A stretch of DNA of 64,000 nucleotides, taken from positions 89,218-153,217 of the forward strand of contig JAEUUZ010000025.1 in assembly GCA_016786765.1 (NCBI GenBank), read 5' to 3'. Made by a program: the position numbers and the translations under genes. Source of the DNA: Chitinophagales bacterium (lineage in GTDB: Bacteria > Bacteroidota > Bacteroidia > Chitinophagales > LD1). Shown here piece after piece: positions 43,855 through 52,986 of this stretch. Position 1 is the stretch's first letter, and every line of letters starts with the position of its first letter. The notes beneath the pieces were generated by a model. That model saw only the letters and a program-made list of their open reading frames with translations. It was not told the origin of the DNA and ran no database searches.

Positions 43855-45090
43855 CGATAGGTCATCATCAAACACATCTTTTTTAGAGAAGTTGACAATT
43901 TCGTCAATCAGTTTCAAGTTGAAAATGGAAGGTGATTCTTCAAAGTTTTTTTCGATGAAAGGAACAAGACGTTCTTCACCATAGTATTCTTCTTCTGCAT
44001 TGGAAGATTCAGTAATTCCATCGGTATAGCTTACAATCAATGAAGAAGGCGTTAATGCAATTTTTTCGGAATGGATGAATGGGAGCTTATCGAATGCGCC
44101 TAAAATCGTACATCCGGTTTTTAGGGGCACAATTTTTTTGTCTACCATAGCATAGGATGGATTGTGGCCGGCATTGATGTACTCCAGCTCCATGGTTTTC
44201 GTATTAATCAAACCAATGAAAACCGTAATAAAAGACTCCCCTTTTGTGAGGTCTAAGACGCTTTTGTTGAGTGTGGCTACAATTTCTTTTAGCGATAAAT
44301 TTTGTTTAACAATAATGCGGAGGTTGGCTTGGAAGTTCGCCATCAGCATGGCTGCGGCAATACCTTTCCCGGAAATATCGCACATGCAGAAAATGTATTC
44401 GTAAAAGCTTACCGGAATAAAATCGTAATAGTCTCCTCCAATACCTCGGAAAGGCTTGTAAAATGCTGCAATATCAAAGGTGTCGTTCTTAGGGAATTTT
44501 CGCGGAATCAATAAACGTTGAATTTCCGAAGCCAGTTCCAAATCTTTCTGAATCAATTTTTGATTCACTTCCAAATCCGTTAGTCGCTTGTTCTCGTTGG
44601 CAACGCAAATAATGTTAGAGATAATTTGAATGAATTTTATCTTTTCTTCTTTGGTGTTGAGTTTATCTTCCGGAATATCGCCTACCAACATGTAGGCAAT
44701 CGATTCACCTTTCAACGTAATTGGAATAACAAATTCAAATTCGGGTTCATCGTATGAATTCAACGCAGTGATGTATTGTACATCTTTGTATCGTTGAACA
44801 TAATCTTTGAAGTTTTCTTTTAGGAAAGATTCATTTTCTCCATGATACGAAATGCACTCCCATTCTGAACTGTTTTTTTTGATGATAAGCGCATTGCGTT
44901 TAATCTCGAATTGCGCTAGAATAATGCCTTCCAATATCCTCACCAAGGCACTGATAGGTAAGTTGTAATTCACGGCCTGTGTGATTTCCAGCAATTGGTT
45001 GAACTGTAATTGTTTTAACGAAAACAACGGTTCGATTACACTTAATCGATCTTTATAGTATTCAATCTTATCAAATGGCATATCTTCCAA
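43831..45090 (-). CDS. SpoIIE/RsbU-type PP2C phosphatase with sensory N-terminal region
   Basis: 419 residues. The C-terminal ~230 residues are a SpoIIE phosphatase: LASEIQRLLIPRKFPKNDTF, FYKPFRGIGGDYYDFIPV with the metal aspartate, CDISGKGIAAAMLMANFQ, and the last VFDDDLSLLTIRIL. The N-terminal ~170 residues look like a GAF-type sensor (FEIKRNALIIKKNSSEWECISYHGE). In RsbU-type systems such enzymes dephosphorylate an anti-sigma antagonist; no such partner is next to it. It lies 2 bp downstream of the ABC permease gene. Confidence 0.88.
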   Translation of the reverse strand: MEDMPFDKIEYYKDRLSVIEPLFSLKQLQFNQLLEITQAVNYNLPISALVRILEGIILAQFEIKRNALIIKKNSSEWECISYHGENESFLKENFKDYVQRYKDVQYITALNSYDEPEFEFVIPITLKGESIAYMLVGDIPEDKLNTKEEKIKFIQIISNIICVANENKRLTDLEVNQKLIQKDLELASEIQRLLIPRKFPKNDTFDIAAFYKPFRGIGGDYYDFIPVSFYEYIFCMCDISGKGIAAAMLMANFQANLRIIVKQNLSLKEIVATLNKSVLDLTKGESFITVFIGLINTKTMELEYINAGHNPSYAMVDKKIVPLKTGCTILGAFDKLPFIHSEKIALTPSSLIVSYTDGITESSNAEEEYYGEERLVPFIEKNFEESPSIFNLKLIDEIVNFSKKDVFDDDLSLLTIRIL

Positions 45091-45092
45091 GC

Positions 45093-46205
45093 TTATGAAG
45101 TTTTTCCTTTTACATCTAATGCATCGCGCAGTCCGTTGCCAACCAAATTAAAGGCTAACACCAAGATCATGATGGCCAGTCCGGGTGCCAATGCCAAAAA
45201 GGCTTTTGACGAATCGATAAAATCGCGATATTCATTCAACATACCTCCCCACGATGGGGCAGGAGGTTGTATACCTAGTCCGATAAAGCTAAGCCCCGAT
45301 TCCACTAAAATGGCATTGGCGAAATTCGAACAAGCCACAACAATAATGGGTCCCATGGCATTGGGTAAAATATGAATAAAGATAGTGCGCATGTGGCTGT
45401 ATCCTAAGCTAGAAGAGGCCGTTACAAATTCCATTTCGCGCAACAAGATAAATTGACCTCTTACTAAACGTGCCACATCTACCCACATCGTTAAACCTAC
45501 TGCAATAAAGATAAGCAAGAGTTTCGATTCTATTAATCCGCCAACACCAACATATAATCCCATGGCTAAAAGTAGTGTTGGAATGGCCCAAAATACATTG
45601 ATGAGCCACATAATGCCTTCATCTACCCATCCTCTGAAATAACCGGCCAATGCTCCTAAGAACACTCCAATAACGAGCGAAATAAGTACGGCAATCAATC
45701 CAACAAAAAGGGAAACACGAACGCCAATAATTAATCGACTGAGGATATCTCTTCCGAAGCGATCAGTGCCTAGGATATATTTTTTGGAAATCACAAGACC
45801 GTTTTCACTGTCTAAATCTGCTTTGGCAAATGTTTTCTCTTCGCCCTGAAAATGCAGTCCTTTGTAAAGTGTACATTGAACAGAATCGCCTTTCTCTGTA
45901 GTCTTTACTACCGGTACTAACGAATAGTTAACCGGAGTGCCAAAAAAGAAATGGTTTAAAAAACCTAATTTTTCTTGTGCTGAATTTTGCCGTTTTACTT
46001 TCACGAAATCCGTTTTGAAACCGGGTGGATGTGTTTCCAATTCCAATACTTGTTCATTAGCATCCGGAGTACCATCCGGTGCAATTTGGTAGGCAAACAC
46101 TGCAAGTATCAAACACAGTAAGATAATCACCAAACCAACCATGGCAGAGCCATTGCGTTTGAAACGCTTCCATGTTTTTTGATTTAATGAATCGGAACTG
46201 CTCAT
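45093..46205 (-). CDS. DppC/OppC-type ABC transporter permease
   Basis: 370 residues with a cytoplasmic N-terminus, a first helix (GSAMVGLVIILLCLILAVFAYQI), a ~110-residue periplasmic insert, and the binding-protein-dependent permease domain with the ILGTDRFGRDILSRLIIGVRVSL motif and ESGLSFIGLGIQPPAPSWGGMLNEYRDF (EAA-type region). The long insert is characteristic of Bacteroidota relatives. It moves peptides or similar compounds with a second permease and ATPases that are not in the window. It sits between a glycosyltransferase gene and a phosphatase gene with 1-2 bp spacing. Confidence 0.88.
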   Translation of the reverse strand: MSSSDSLNQKTWKRFKRNGSAMVGLVIILLCLILAVFAYQIAPDGTPDANEQVLELETHPPGFKTDFVKVKRQNSAQEKLGFLNHFFFGTPVNYSLVPVVKTTEKGDSVQCTLYKGLHFQGEEKTFAKADLDSENGLVISKKYILGTDRFGRDILSRLIIGVRVSLFVGLIAVLISLVIGVFLGALAGYFRGWVDEGIMWLINVFWAIPTLLLAMGLYVGVGGLIESKLLLIFIAVGLTMWVDVARLVRGQFILLREMEFVTASSSLGYSHMRTIFIHILPNAMGPIIVVACSNFANAILVESGLSFIGLGIQPPAPSWGGMLNEYRDFIDSSKAFLALAPGLAIMILVLAFNLVGNGLRDALDVKGKTS

Positions 46206-46206
46206 C

Positions 46207-47235
46207 TTACTGTTTTATCGGTCTCCCTTTCCAAATGTAGGATTTCTTTAAAGATAAAAAACCAATGGAAACAACATATAAAATGTGCATACATTCAAAA
46301 ATAGGCATACCCCAAAGCAATGCGCTTCGATTGAAGAATACTAGGGTTGGGTAAATAATGCTTGCATCGGCCAGCAATTTTAGGGTAAATGTTGTTGGAA
46401 GAAGCCAAAAAGGGACAATAGCGAATATCGTCAAAGGCAATAACAGCAATACCCATAAGTTGAAGCAATAGATAAGTAGCAAGACTAATTTTACGGTGTT
46501 GTTTTCGTAGCTGGTGCTTTTTCCAGCCCAACGAATGCGTTGTTGAATAAATCCGGATAAGGTACGTTCAGGATAGGTTGAAACAATACATGCTGCATCA
46601 TCAATAAACCCCACCGATTTACCGGCTGCCATAAATTGCTGCAACAAAAAGATATCATCTCCTGAAGGGAGGTGAATATTATTGGCATAGCCGTTTAAAG
46701 CTAAAAATGTTGATTTGTCGAATATCATATTTGCCGCATTGCCCAACATTGGTATTTTGTGTTGAATGGTCCATTGAGTACAAGCCATCATCGCCATTAG
46801 GTCTATTTCTTGAAAGCTTGTTAACAGCGAATTCCCTTTTGTAAAGCGTACCGGACCAAACCCTAAAGCCAATGCTTGCTTTCGAAACTCGGCCAGCATA
46901 CGTTCTATCCATCCGGGTTCCATCGTACAGTCCGCATCAGTGAGTAAAATGGTGTTGGCCTTACTCACAGCGAGCGCCAAAGCAATACCTCTTTTTTTGT
47001 TGGATGTGTTTCTGAAATCCTCTCCCAGGTGTTCTTTTAGGTCAATGAATACGTTAGCAATACTGCTGCTTTTGAGGATGGATGTTGCAATTTCTGTACT
47101 TCCATCTTCGCTAAAATCATCTACTAGAATCAATTCAAATGTCTTCAATGATTGGGCACGCAACGCCTGAAGCAAAGCAGGAATTCGGGCTGCTTCATTT
47201 CGATAACAAACAATAAGACTGAGTTCCGGTTGCAT
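46207..47235 (-). CDS. Membrane-associated family 2 glycosyltransferase
   Basis: 342 residues. GT-A fold signs: LSLIVCYRNEAARIPALLQAL, LVDDFSEDGSTEI, LLTDADCTMEPGW (DxD-like) and SGDDIFLLQQF, then QQRIRWAGK (Q-x-x-R-W type motif of processive and related GT2). C-terminal hydrophobic segments (LVLLLIYCFNLWVLLLLPLTIFAIVPFW) anchor it in the inner membrane. It is the first large gene of a minus-strand series with the ABC permease and phosphatase. Donor and acceptor are unknown. Confidence 0.85.
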   Translation of the reverse strand: MQPELSLIVCYRNEAARIPALLQALRAQSLKTFELILVDDFSEDGSTEIATSILKSSSIANVFIDLKEHLGEDFRNTSNKKRGIALALAVSKANTILLTDADCTMEPGWIERMLAEFRKQALALGFGPVRFTKGNSLLTSFQEIDLMAMMACTQWTIQHKIPMLGNAANMIFDKSTFLALNGYANNIHLPSGDDIFLLQQFMAAGKSVGFIDDAACIVSTYPERTLSGFIQQRIRWAGKSTSYENNTVKLVLLLIYCFNLWVLLLLPLTIFAIVPFWLLPTTFTLKLLADASIIYPTLVFFNRSALLWGMPIFECMHILYVVSIGFLSLKKSYIWKGRPIKQ

Positions 47236-47373
47236 TTATTTTTCTCTTTCCAATAGTACCAAGGAATTCCAATATTTCATACCTAAGGCAAATGCTTTTG
47301 CTTTTCGATGCAAACTATCGGCTGTTTGTTTTGTTTCTTTTCTTTTTTTACACGAATCGTGTAAATTAGGCAT
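47236..47373 (-). CDS. Possible 45-residue protein ahead of the glycosyltransferase
   Basis: ATG at 47373 to TAA 47238-47236, whose stop directly abuts the glycosyltransferase start. It is basic and hydrophilic (NLHDSCKKRKETKQTADSLH then KAKAFALGMKYWNSLVLLE). The tight junction suggests translation coupling, but there is no recognised motif and the codons would lie only 20 bp from the divergent hydrolase start. It could equally be leader sequence. Confidence 0.3.
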   Translation of the reverse strand: MPNLHDSCKKRKETKQTADSLHRKAKAFALGMKYWNSLVLLEREK

Positions 47374-47392
47374 TATTCCCTCAAACTTAACT

Positions 47393-48232
47393 ATGCGCGT
47401 ACTTATAACCCTTTTGCTATTCATTTTTGCACAACAATCGTTTGCCCAAGCCGTAATGCTCGATACTGCCAAAAGCAATTATATCCGTGTAGGTGATGTG
47501 AAAATCCATTACAAAATATGGGGTAAAGGCGAGCCTATAGTGTTATTGCACGGGGCCATGGAGTATTGGAAAGAATGGAAAAATCAGATTCCTGAATTAG
47601 CCAAAAAGTACAGAGTGATTGCCGTAGATACCCGCGGCCATGGCGAATCCAGCTTCACCGATGTGCCCTTGAGTTACGATTTGTTTGCCGAAGATATTAT
47701 AGCGGTAATGAATAAAACACAAATCGATAGTGCCAATCTTATTGGGTATGGCGATGGAGGAATTATTGCCATGAAAATTGCCATGAAGTATCCCCTACGT
47801 GTGCGAAAAATAATTGCTATCGGTTCCAATTGCCGGCCCGATTCAACGGCCGTATATCCTGAGATTATTCAAAAAGTGAAAGCTTGGGATATCGATAAAA
47901 TGGCGTTTTATCTGCAAATGAAATTCAAAGAAAATCCCAATCCAAAGCTGTTGAATGTATTTGCAAAACGCATGCAAACATTACTGCTCACAGAACCCAA
48001 TTTAAGTGCCGATGATTTAGATGCGATTAAATGTCCGGTGTTGTTTATGGTTGGCGATCACGATTTGATCAAAATCTCGCATACCGAGTTTATGTACGAG
48101 AATGTTCCAAAAGGATTTTTAAGTGTGATTGCAGGAGCAACACATTACTGTATTAAAGAAAAACCTGCCGTGGTCAATGCTGTGATTCGCGATTTCATTC
48201 AGTGGCCGGCAACGAAACCGAAACGGTTTTAA
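47393..48232 (+). CDS. Secreted alpha/beta hydrolase
   Basis: 279 residues with a signal peptide (MRVLITLLLFIFAQQSFAQ). The hydrolase core has VVLLHG-like PIVLLHGAMEYWKEW, VIAVDTRGHGESS, and NLIGYGDGGIIAMKIA, where the nucleophile elbow is G-Y-G-D-G-G: an aspartate (haloalkane-dehalogenase or epoxide-hydrolase style) stands where esterases have serine. The acid and His follow in GDHDLIKIS and AGATHYCIKEKP. Substrate unknown. It precedes a TonB receptor by 37 bp on the same strand. Confidence 0.8.
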   Translation: MRVLITLLLFIFAQQSFAQAVMLDTAKSNYIRVGDVKIHYKIWGKGEPIVLLHGAMEYWKEWKNQIPELAKKYRVIAVDTRGHGESSFTDVPLSYDLFAEDIIAVMNKTQIDSANLIGYGDGGIIAMKIAMKYPLRVRKIIAIGSNCRPDSTAVYPEIIQKVKAWDIDKMAFYLQMKFKENPNPKLLNVFAKRMQTLLLTEPNLSADDLDAIKCPVLFMVGDHDLIKISHTEFMYENVPKGFLSVIAGATHYCIKEKPAVVNAVIRDFIQWPATKPKRF

Positions 48233-48269
48233 AAAAAGTGTATATTCATTTGCAGTAAATACTAAAAAG

Positions 48270-50327
48270 TTGAGAGGATCGCTACTTGCATTTTCATTCT
48301 TTTTTCTCGCAAGTACATTTGCGACAAAGGTAAGCTTGCTTAAAACTTTCAAAATTGATTCTACTACTGCTAAGGAAGTAGTTGTAACCGGATCCCTGAA
48401 AGAAATGCGCAAAGATGAATTGGCTATCCCCATACAAATATATGATGCCGCTTTTTTTCAACGCCAAAATATATCGAATTTGCAAGATGCCATGCGCATG
48501 ATTAGTGGCATACAATCGAATATTGATGGGAGTTTAGACGGTGCAGGTGATATTGAAATTAACGGACAAGAAGGGGTGTATACTTTGGTGTTGTTGGATG
48601 GCGTTCCTGTTTCCGGAGGGAATGCAACAGTGTATGGCATGAGCGGAATTCCGCTGAGCTTAATCGAGCGTATTGAAGTAATGCAAGGTCCTTCTTCCAC
48701 TGTTTACGGTTCCGATGCTGTAGCAGGCGTAATCAATGTTATCACTAAAAATGTAGAGAATGCACACAAGTTATCAGTGGAAGGTACTTTAAATTCATAC
48801 TTGGAAAGTATGGCAGAACTAAGTTTCAAAGTGAATGCCGGTAAACTTCAAGGGTTATTTACCTTCAGTAATTTTAATCAGCCTCAGGCCTGGGACCTTA
48901 ATAACGACAAGTATTTGGATGTTCCATTGCAAAATCGTTTTACTTTTTTTAGTAAGTGGACCATGCGCAATCGTTTTCAAAAGCCTTCTAATGTTTGGTT
49001 TCGTTATGCCAACGACCGAAGAGATGGTGGAGAGTCCGATTTTAGCGCAAAGTACAGAGGCTCAGATTATATTTATGGGGAAAGTATTCGCATGAATCGA
49101 TACGAAGCTGTAGGTAATTTTGCCCTTCCCTTTGCCAACGAAAATGTATCGCTCATTACCTCCTTCACTGCACAAGACTTGAATTCTTTTTACGGCACAA
49201 AAGCATTTGTGAGTAATGAGCAAAATGCCCAAGTCCAATTGATATACGACAAAAAAATAGCCCGTATCAGCGATTTAATGGTAGGTGTTGCTTATCGTTT
49301 TTACCGTTTCAACGATAATCAACCCGGCACCTTCGATACTACCGATGGTGCTAATAAAGATAAGGCATTCATCAGTCATTCCCCGGCTGTTTTTTTACAA
49401 GATATGATACACGTGAATGCCCAAAACGAAATACTTGCAGGCATTCGTGTAGAGTACAATACCGCTAACAAAGGGTATGCTATTTGTCCGCGTTTCGATT
49501 ATAAATGGATGTCTGTAAACAAAGCATCAAGTATCCGTTTAGGTCTTGGCTCAGGGTTTCGTTCCCCTAATCTATTTGCCGATGACCGTATAGGCTACAC
49601 CCAAGGCAAGAAAATGGAATTTGCCGATGATTTAAAAAACGAATTAGCCTATGGCATTCATTTGCATTACGAGTTGAAGAAGCCTGTAAATAATCAGCGT
49701 ATACGTTTTGAGGCACGCACTTTTTTTAATGCCATTGTCAATAAAATTGAAGCAGAATTGGAAGAGGATAACGAAACCGTTCTTTTCTCCAACGATAGTA
49801 CCCATGTGCTTTATTTCGGGATACAAACCAGCTTCGAAGCACGCTTCTCTATTCCTCTCTATTTGCGCGTTGCTGCTACCTTTCAACAATCGCACTTGTT
49901 GCTGAAAACAGCCCACGAAACGAGTTTTGAACAACAGATCAATGCACCGGCTTTGAATGCTAATTTTGATTTTGGCTACGATAACGAAGCGAAAGGCATA
50001 CTGCTTAGCTTGAATGGTGTTGTGAATTCACCTATGTATTTAAATGTGCAAGACAACGATTCACGTGCTGCCGTATCGCCTTGGTTTTGTATCATGAATG
50101 TGTTGTTGGAAAAGCGATTTAAAATGGGATTAAGCGTAAGTGTAGGCGCTAACAATATCCTTAATTTCGTGCCCAAAAATATATTTCTTCGTCCGAATGA
50201 TCCCTTTAACTATACAGCCGATAATCCTGTTACCAATCCCGAGGGACATCGTTTCGATTCGTCTTACACCTACTCGCCCATGAAAGGGGCTTATGGGTTT
50301 ATTTCGCTAAAGTATATTTTGCGGTAG
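48270..50327 (+). CDS. TonB-dependent outer-membrane receptor
   Basis: 685 residues from a TTG at 48270, chosen because it gives a signal peptide (RGSLLAFSFFFLASTFA) and no ATG fits. TTAKEVVVTGSLKEMRKDELAIPIQIYD holds the TonB box and plug start; the plug has DAMRMISGIQSNIDGSLDGAGDIEINGQ and RIEVMQGPSSTVYGSDAVAGVINVITK; the barrel follows and ends LKYILR. The plug is typical of vitamin B12, siderophore or colicin-type receptors (BtuB/FepA class). It overlaps the convergent DHFR gene by 29 bp. It is likely cotranscribed with the upstream hydrolase. Confidence 0.9.
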   Translation: MRGSLLAFSFFFLASTFATKVSLLKTFKIDSTTAKEVVVTGSLKEMRKDELAIPIQIYDAAFFQRQNISNLQDAMRMISGIQSNIDGSLDGAGDIEINGQEGVYTLVLLDGVPVSGGNATVYGMSGIPLSLIERIEVMQGPSSTVYGSDAVAGVINVITKNVENAHKLSVEGTLNSYLESMAELSFKVNAGKLQGLFTFSNFNQPQAWDLNNDKYLDVPLQNRFTFFSKWTMRNRFQKPSNVWFRYANDRRDGGESDFSAKYRGSDYIYGESIRMNRYEAVGNFALPFANENVSLITSFTAQDLNSFYGTKAFVSNEQNAQVQLIYDKKIARISDLMVGVAYRFYRFNDNQPGTFDTTDGANKDKAFISHSPAVFLQDMIHVNAQNEILAGIRVEYNTANKGYAICPRFDYKWMSVNKASSIRLGLGSGFRSPNLFADDRIGYTQGKKMEFADDLKNELAYGIHLHYELKKPVNNQRIRFEARTFFNAIVNKIEAELEEDNETVLFSNDSTHVLYFGIQTSFEARFSIPLYLRVAATFQQSHLLLKTAHETSFEQQINAPALNANFDFGYDNEAKGILLSLNGVVNSPMYLNVQDNDSRAAVSPWFCIMNVLLEKRFKMGLSVSVGANNILNFVPKNIFLRPNDPFNYTADNPVTNPEGHRFDSSYTYSPMKGAYGFISLKYILR

Positions 50328-50823
50328 GTTGTTTTCGCGTTAAATCGAGGAAAGAGTATGCATAAGCATGCTTTTCGTCTTGCTCGAAACGCTGCTCATT
50401 ACTAATGTCCCAATCGTTCCAATCAATGGTGGGGAAAAAAGCATCGGCATCAAAGGTGTGATGCACAATCGTCAGGTAAATTTTATCGGTGCGCTCGAAG
50501 AGTTGCTTGTAGATCTCGCTTCCACCAATAATCATCAACTCGCGCTCATTGCAATCGGCAGCAAAAGCAACGGCTTCATCAATAGTGGCAACCGATTTAC
50601 ATCCTTCAAACTGTTGGGTTCTCGATACCACAATATTGGCTCTGCCGGGCAGCGGACGAAATCTTACCGGAATCGATTCGTATGTTTTTCGGCCCATCAA
50701 CACATGATGCCCATAGGTAATGTCCTTAAAACGTTTCATGTCGTTCGGTAAGTTCCAAAGTAAATGGCCATCCTTGCCAATGGCAAAATGTTCGTCAACC
50801 GCAACTACCATCGCTAGGCGCAT
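50299..50823 (-). CDS. folA: Dihydrofolate reductase
   Basis: 174 residues. LAMVVAVDEHFAIGKDGHLLWNLPNDMKRFKDITYGHHVLMGRKTYESIP has the WNLPxDxxxFK signature with the catalytic acidic residue, followed by LPGRANIVVSR and MIIGGSEIYKQL. It reduces dihydrofolate to tetrahydrofolate. The 3' end overlaps the TonB-receptor gene by 29 bp in convergent orientation. It is 2 bp downstream of the ECF sigma factor gene. Confidence 0.96.
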   Translation of the reverse strand: MRLAMVVAVDEHFAIGKDGHLLWNLPNDMKRFKDITYGHHVLMGRKTYESIPVRFRPLPGRANIVVSRTQQFEGCKSVATIDEAVAFAADCNERELMIIGGSEIYKQLFERTDKIYLTIVHHTFDADAFFPTIDWNDWDISNEQRFEQDEKHAYAYSFLDLTRKQPTAKYTLAK

Positions 50824-50825
50824 GT

Positions 50826-51422
50826 TTAATATTTGTCTTTTGACGGGTTGTACAATTGATAAAGTAAATCTTTAGCGCGGAATAGTTGTGCTTTTACGGT
50901 ACCAATAGGAAGGTCTGTTTTTTCGGCAATCTCGTCATACGACAACTCCTCAAAATAGCGCAGTTCAATCAATTGACGGTATTTAGGGTTTAATTTCTCC
51001 ACAATAGCGCGGAGTTTCAATGCTTTCTGTTCTTTGATAATAGACTCTTCCGGGTCTTCACTTTTATCCGGTAAATGCAGTGGAGTCGAATTTTCATCGT
51101 CATCGCGTGGAGAGCCGTCTAACGAAGTAATTTGCAATTTCTTCTTTCGAATAAAGTCGATACAGTTATTCGAAGCAATTTTAAACAACCATGTACTAAA
51201 CGCAAAATCTTCGCTATAGGCTTGAATGTTGTTGAACGCCTTCGAAAAGGTAATCATTAAAATGTCATCCGCATCGTCACGGTTATGTATCATTTTCAGA
51301 ATCATGAAGTACACCGACTGGCGGTATTGTTCCATTAATTTTGAAAACGACACCTGATCGCCATCCTTCGCTTTGCGAATCAACTCGAAGTCCGTGTTCG
51401 ATTTTGGTTTCTTTATTTCCAT
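50826..51422 (-). CDS. ECF-type RNA polymerase sigma factor
   Basis: 198 residues. Region 2: SFSKLMEQYRQSVYFMILKMIHNRDDADDILMITFSKAF and FSTWLFKIASNNCIDFIRKKK; an acidic linker; region 4: YRQLIELRYFEELSYDEIAEKTDLPIGTVKAQLFRAKDLL. No anti-sigma gene is adjacent; the region between the glycosyltransferase and DHFR is tight. It overlaps the upstream glycosyltransferase by 10 bp, so it is likely expressed with it. Regulon unknown. Confidence 0.93.
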   Translation of the reverse strand: MEIKKPKSNTDFELIRKAKDGDQVSFSKLMEQYRQSVYFMILKMIHNRDDADDILMITFSKAFNNIQAYSEDFAFSTWLFKIASNNCIDFIRKKKLQITSLDGSPRDDDENSTPLHLPDKSEDPEESIIKEQKALKLRAIVEKLNPKYRQLIELRYFEELSYDEIAEKTDLPIGTVKAQLFRAKDLLYQLYNPSKDKY

Positions 51423-52519
51423 TCCTTATTCGGTGAAGTTAATGATTTGAAAAATAAAAATGGAAGATTTATCACAAAAATAAAGTCAAGTATCATCAGA
51501 TACGGAATGAGATCATGATTGTTTAGTTTTCCACAGATTCTTGCATGGAAAACGAACTTTACCAATACTGTGCCAAATATGGCAATTAATCCAAATATGT
51601 ACTGTTCAGGGTAAAAAATAAACAACAAAGGCGTTAAATAGAAGGCAAAGTTGAGGAATGCAAACAAAAAGAGCAATAACCGGTGGTGAAATTTATAGTG
51701 GTAGCTCGTTTTCGCGTGACGGCTTTTTTGCGTCATCCATTCGCTGTAAGTAGCTTTAGGTTGCGAATAAATAAACGAATCTTTGTTCAATGCAATTTCC
51801 GTTGAACTGGTTTTCGCATTGGCATTTACAAAAAGATCGTCATCGCCCGAAATCACATTTTTGTATTTTTCAAATCCGTCCCACGCTTGAAACACCGATT
51901 TTTTAAAGGCCATATTTCGTCCCACGCCCATGTAAGGCATACCCATCAACGCATACGATAAATATTGCATGGCCGTTATCACATTATCGAAACGGATTAA
52001 CTTATTGATAAACCCCGATGCTTTATTAAACGGTGCGTAGCCCAATACGAATTTCGTTTCGTGTAAGAAATCGGCAATCAAATGCTGTAACCACAGGGTG
52101 TTTGACGGCTTACAGTCGGCATCGGTAACGGCAATGGTTTCGTAGATCGCAGCTTCAATGCCCACTTTTAAAGGGAATTTTTTGCCCAACATCGGTTTTT
52201 CGATATCTTTTTTGATGTTAATCAGGCGCAGATTTGGATTTCGCTCGATGTATTTTTCTACCACCTTGGCCGTTGCGTCAGTAGATTGGTCGTTCACCAC
52301 AATTACCTCAAACTTCGGGTAGTTTTGAATCAGCACTACTTTTAAGTTTTTCTCTAAGTTCTCCGCTTCGTTTTTTGCACAAATCACAATCGAAACAGGC
52401 GGCAATTTTTCAGGTGCGTACTGTTTCGGTTTGAAAAAAAGGAGTTTTCGGAAAAAAATAAGGTAGTAGAGAAGAAGCGCCCCGCATATACCCAAATAAA
52501 GTTCAAGTACCCAATTCAT
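51413..52519 (-). CDS. Membrane family 2 glycosyltransferase
   Basis: 368 residues: one N-terminal helix (LELYLGICGALLLYYLIFF), then PPVSIVICAKNEAENLEKNLKVVL, VVNDQSTDATAKVVEKY, VTDADCKPSNTLWLQHLI and SGDDDLFVNANA. A C-terminal set of helices (LLLFLFAFLNFAFYLTPLLFIFYPEQY) completes a common inner-membrane GT2 architecture. It is the first gene of a minus-strand operon ending in the ECF sigma factor and DHFR. Confidence 0.88.
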   Translation of the reverse strand: MNWVLELYLGICGALLLYYLIFFRKLLFFKPKQYAPEKLPPVSIVICAKNEAENLEKNLKVVLIQNYPKFEVIVVNDQSTDATAKVVEKYIERNPNLRLINIKKDIEKPMLGKKFPLKVGIEAAIYETIAVTDADCKPSNTLWLQHLIADFLHETKFVLGYAPFNKASGFINKLIRFDNVITAMQYLSYALMGMPYMGVGRNMAFKKSVFQAWDGFEKYKNVISGDDDLFVNANAKTSSTEIALNKDSFIYSQPKATYSEWMTQKSRHAKTSYHYKFHHRLLLFLFAFLNFAFYLTPLLFIFYPEQYIFGLIAIFGTVLVKFVFHARICGKLNNHDLIPYLMILDFIFVINLPFLFFKSLTSPNKEWK

Positions 52520-52632
52520 AGCACAAACCTAAATAAAAAAGTGATTTTGTCCTTTTTTCAGGCGTTGATAACATGTTGTTTTTGTTCGCAATGTCTAAAA
52601 TAGATAACACCCTTAGCTTTCTATTGGCTGTT

Positions 52633-52715
52633 GGGGCGTTTTAACGGGCTTTCTGTTTCAATCTTTTGCTCGTTCCTCACAAAAGGATTTCCACGTCAAT
52701 CCCGAACGCAGCATG
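52633..52715 (+). repeat. Intergenic hairpin repeat, copy c
   Basis: Reads GGGGCGTTTTAACGGGCTTT, CTGTTTCAAT, a CTTTTG...CAAAAG hairpin, GGATTTCCACGTCAATCCC and GAACGCAGCATG. Nearly identical in words and order to 56568-56649, and to the reverse complement of 37102-37180. It lies in a 467-bp gene-poor gap between divergent genes. Confidence 0.85.
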
Positions 52716-52986
52716 TACACACATTTAAGTTGTTTCGTTATACGCCAACTTGCTTTGCACCGAGTAATCGGAATCGTAAATCATGCGCACGCGGGAAACA
52801 GAAGAAAAGTAACGTAGACCCACGCTTTGCTTTGCGAAACCGAATGAAGGAAGTACTGTTTCGCCTGTAAGCCCTTTTATCACAAATTCATTTTTTTTCA
52901 TTGCTCAGCAGCAGGGCATGCAATACATTCGTTCTATAACCGAGAAACTTCATGGCACAAGTGGAGTTTCTTTTAAAACTGAAATC
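52716..52986. other. Gap before the lipoprotein gene, no supported gene
   Basis: Contains no frame with coding character; the promoter for the plus-strand lipoprotein gene should lie here. A frame upstream of the chosen start at 52987 is open for 23 codons but without signal-peptide logic. Confidence 0.4.
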
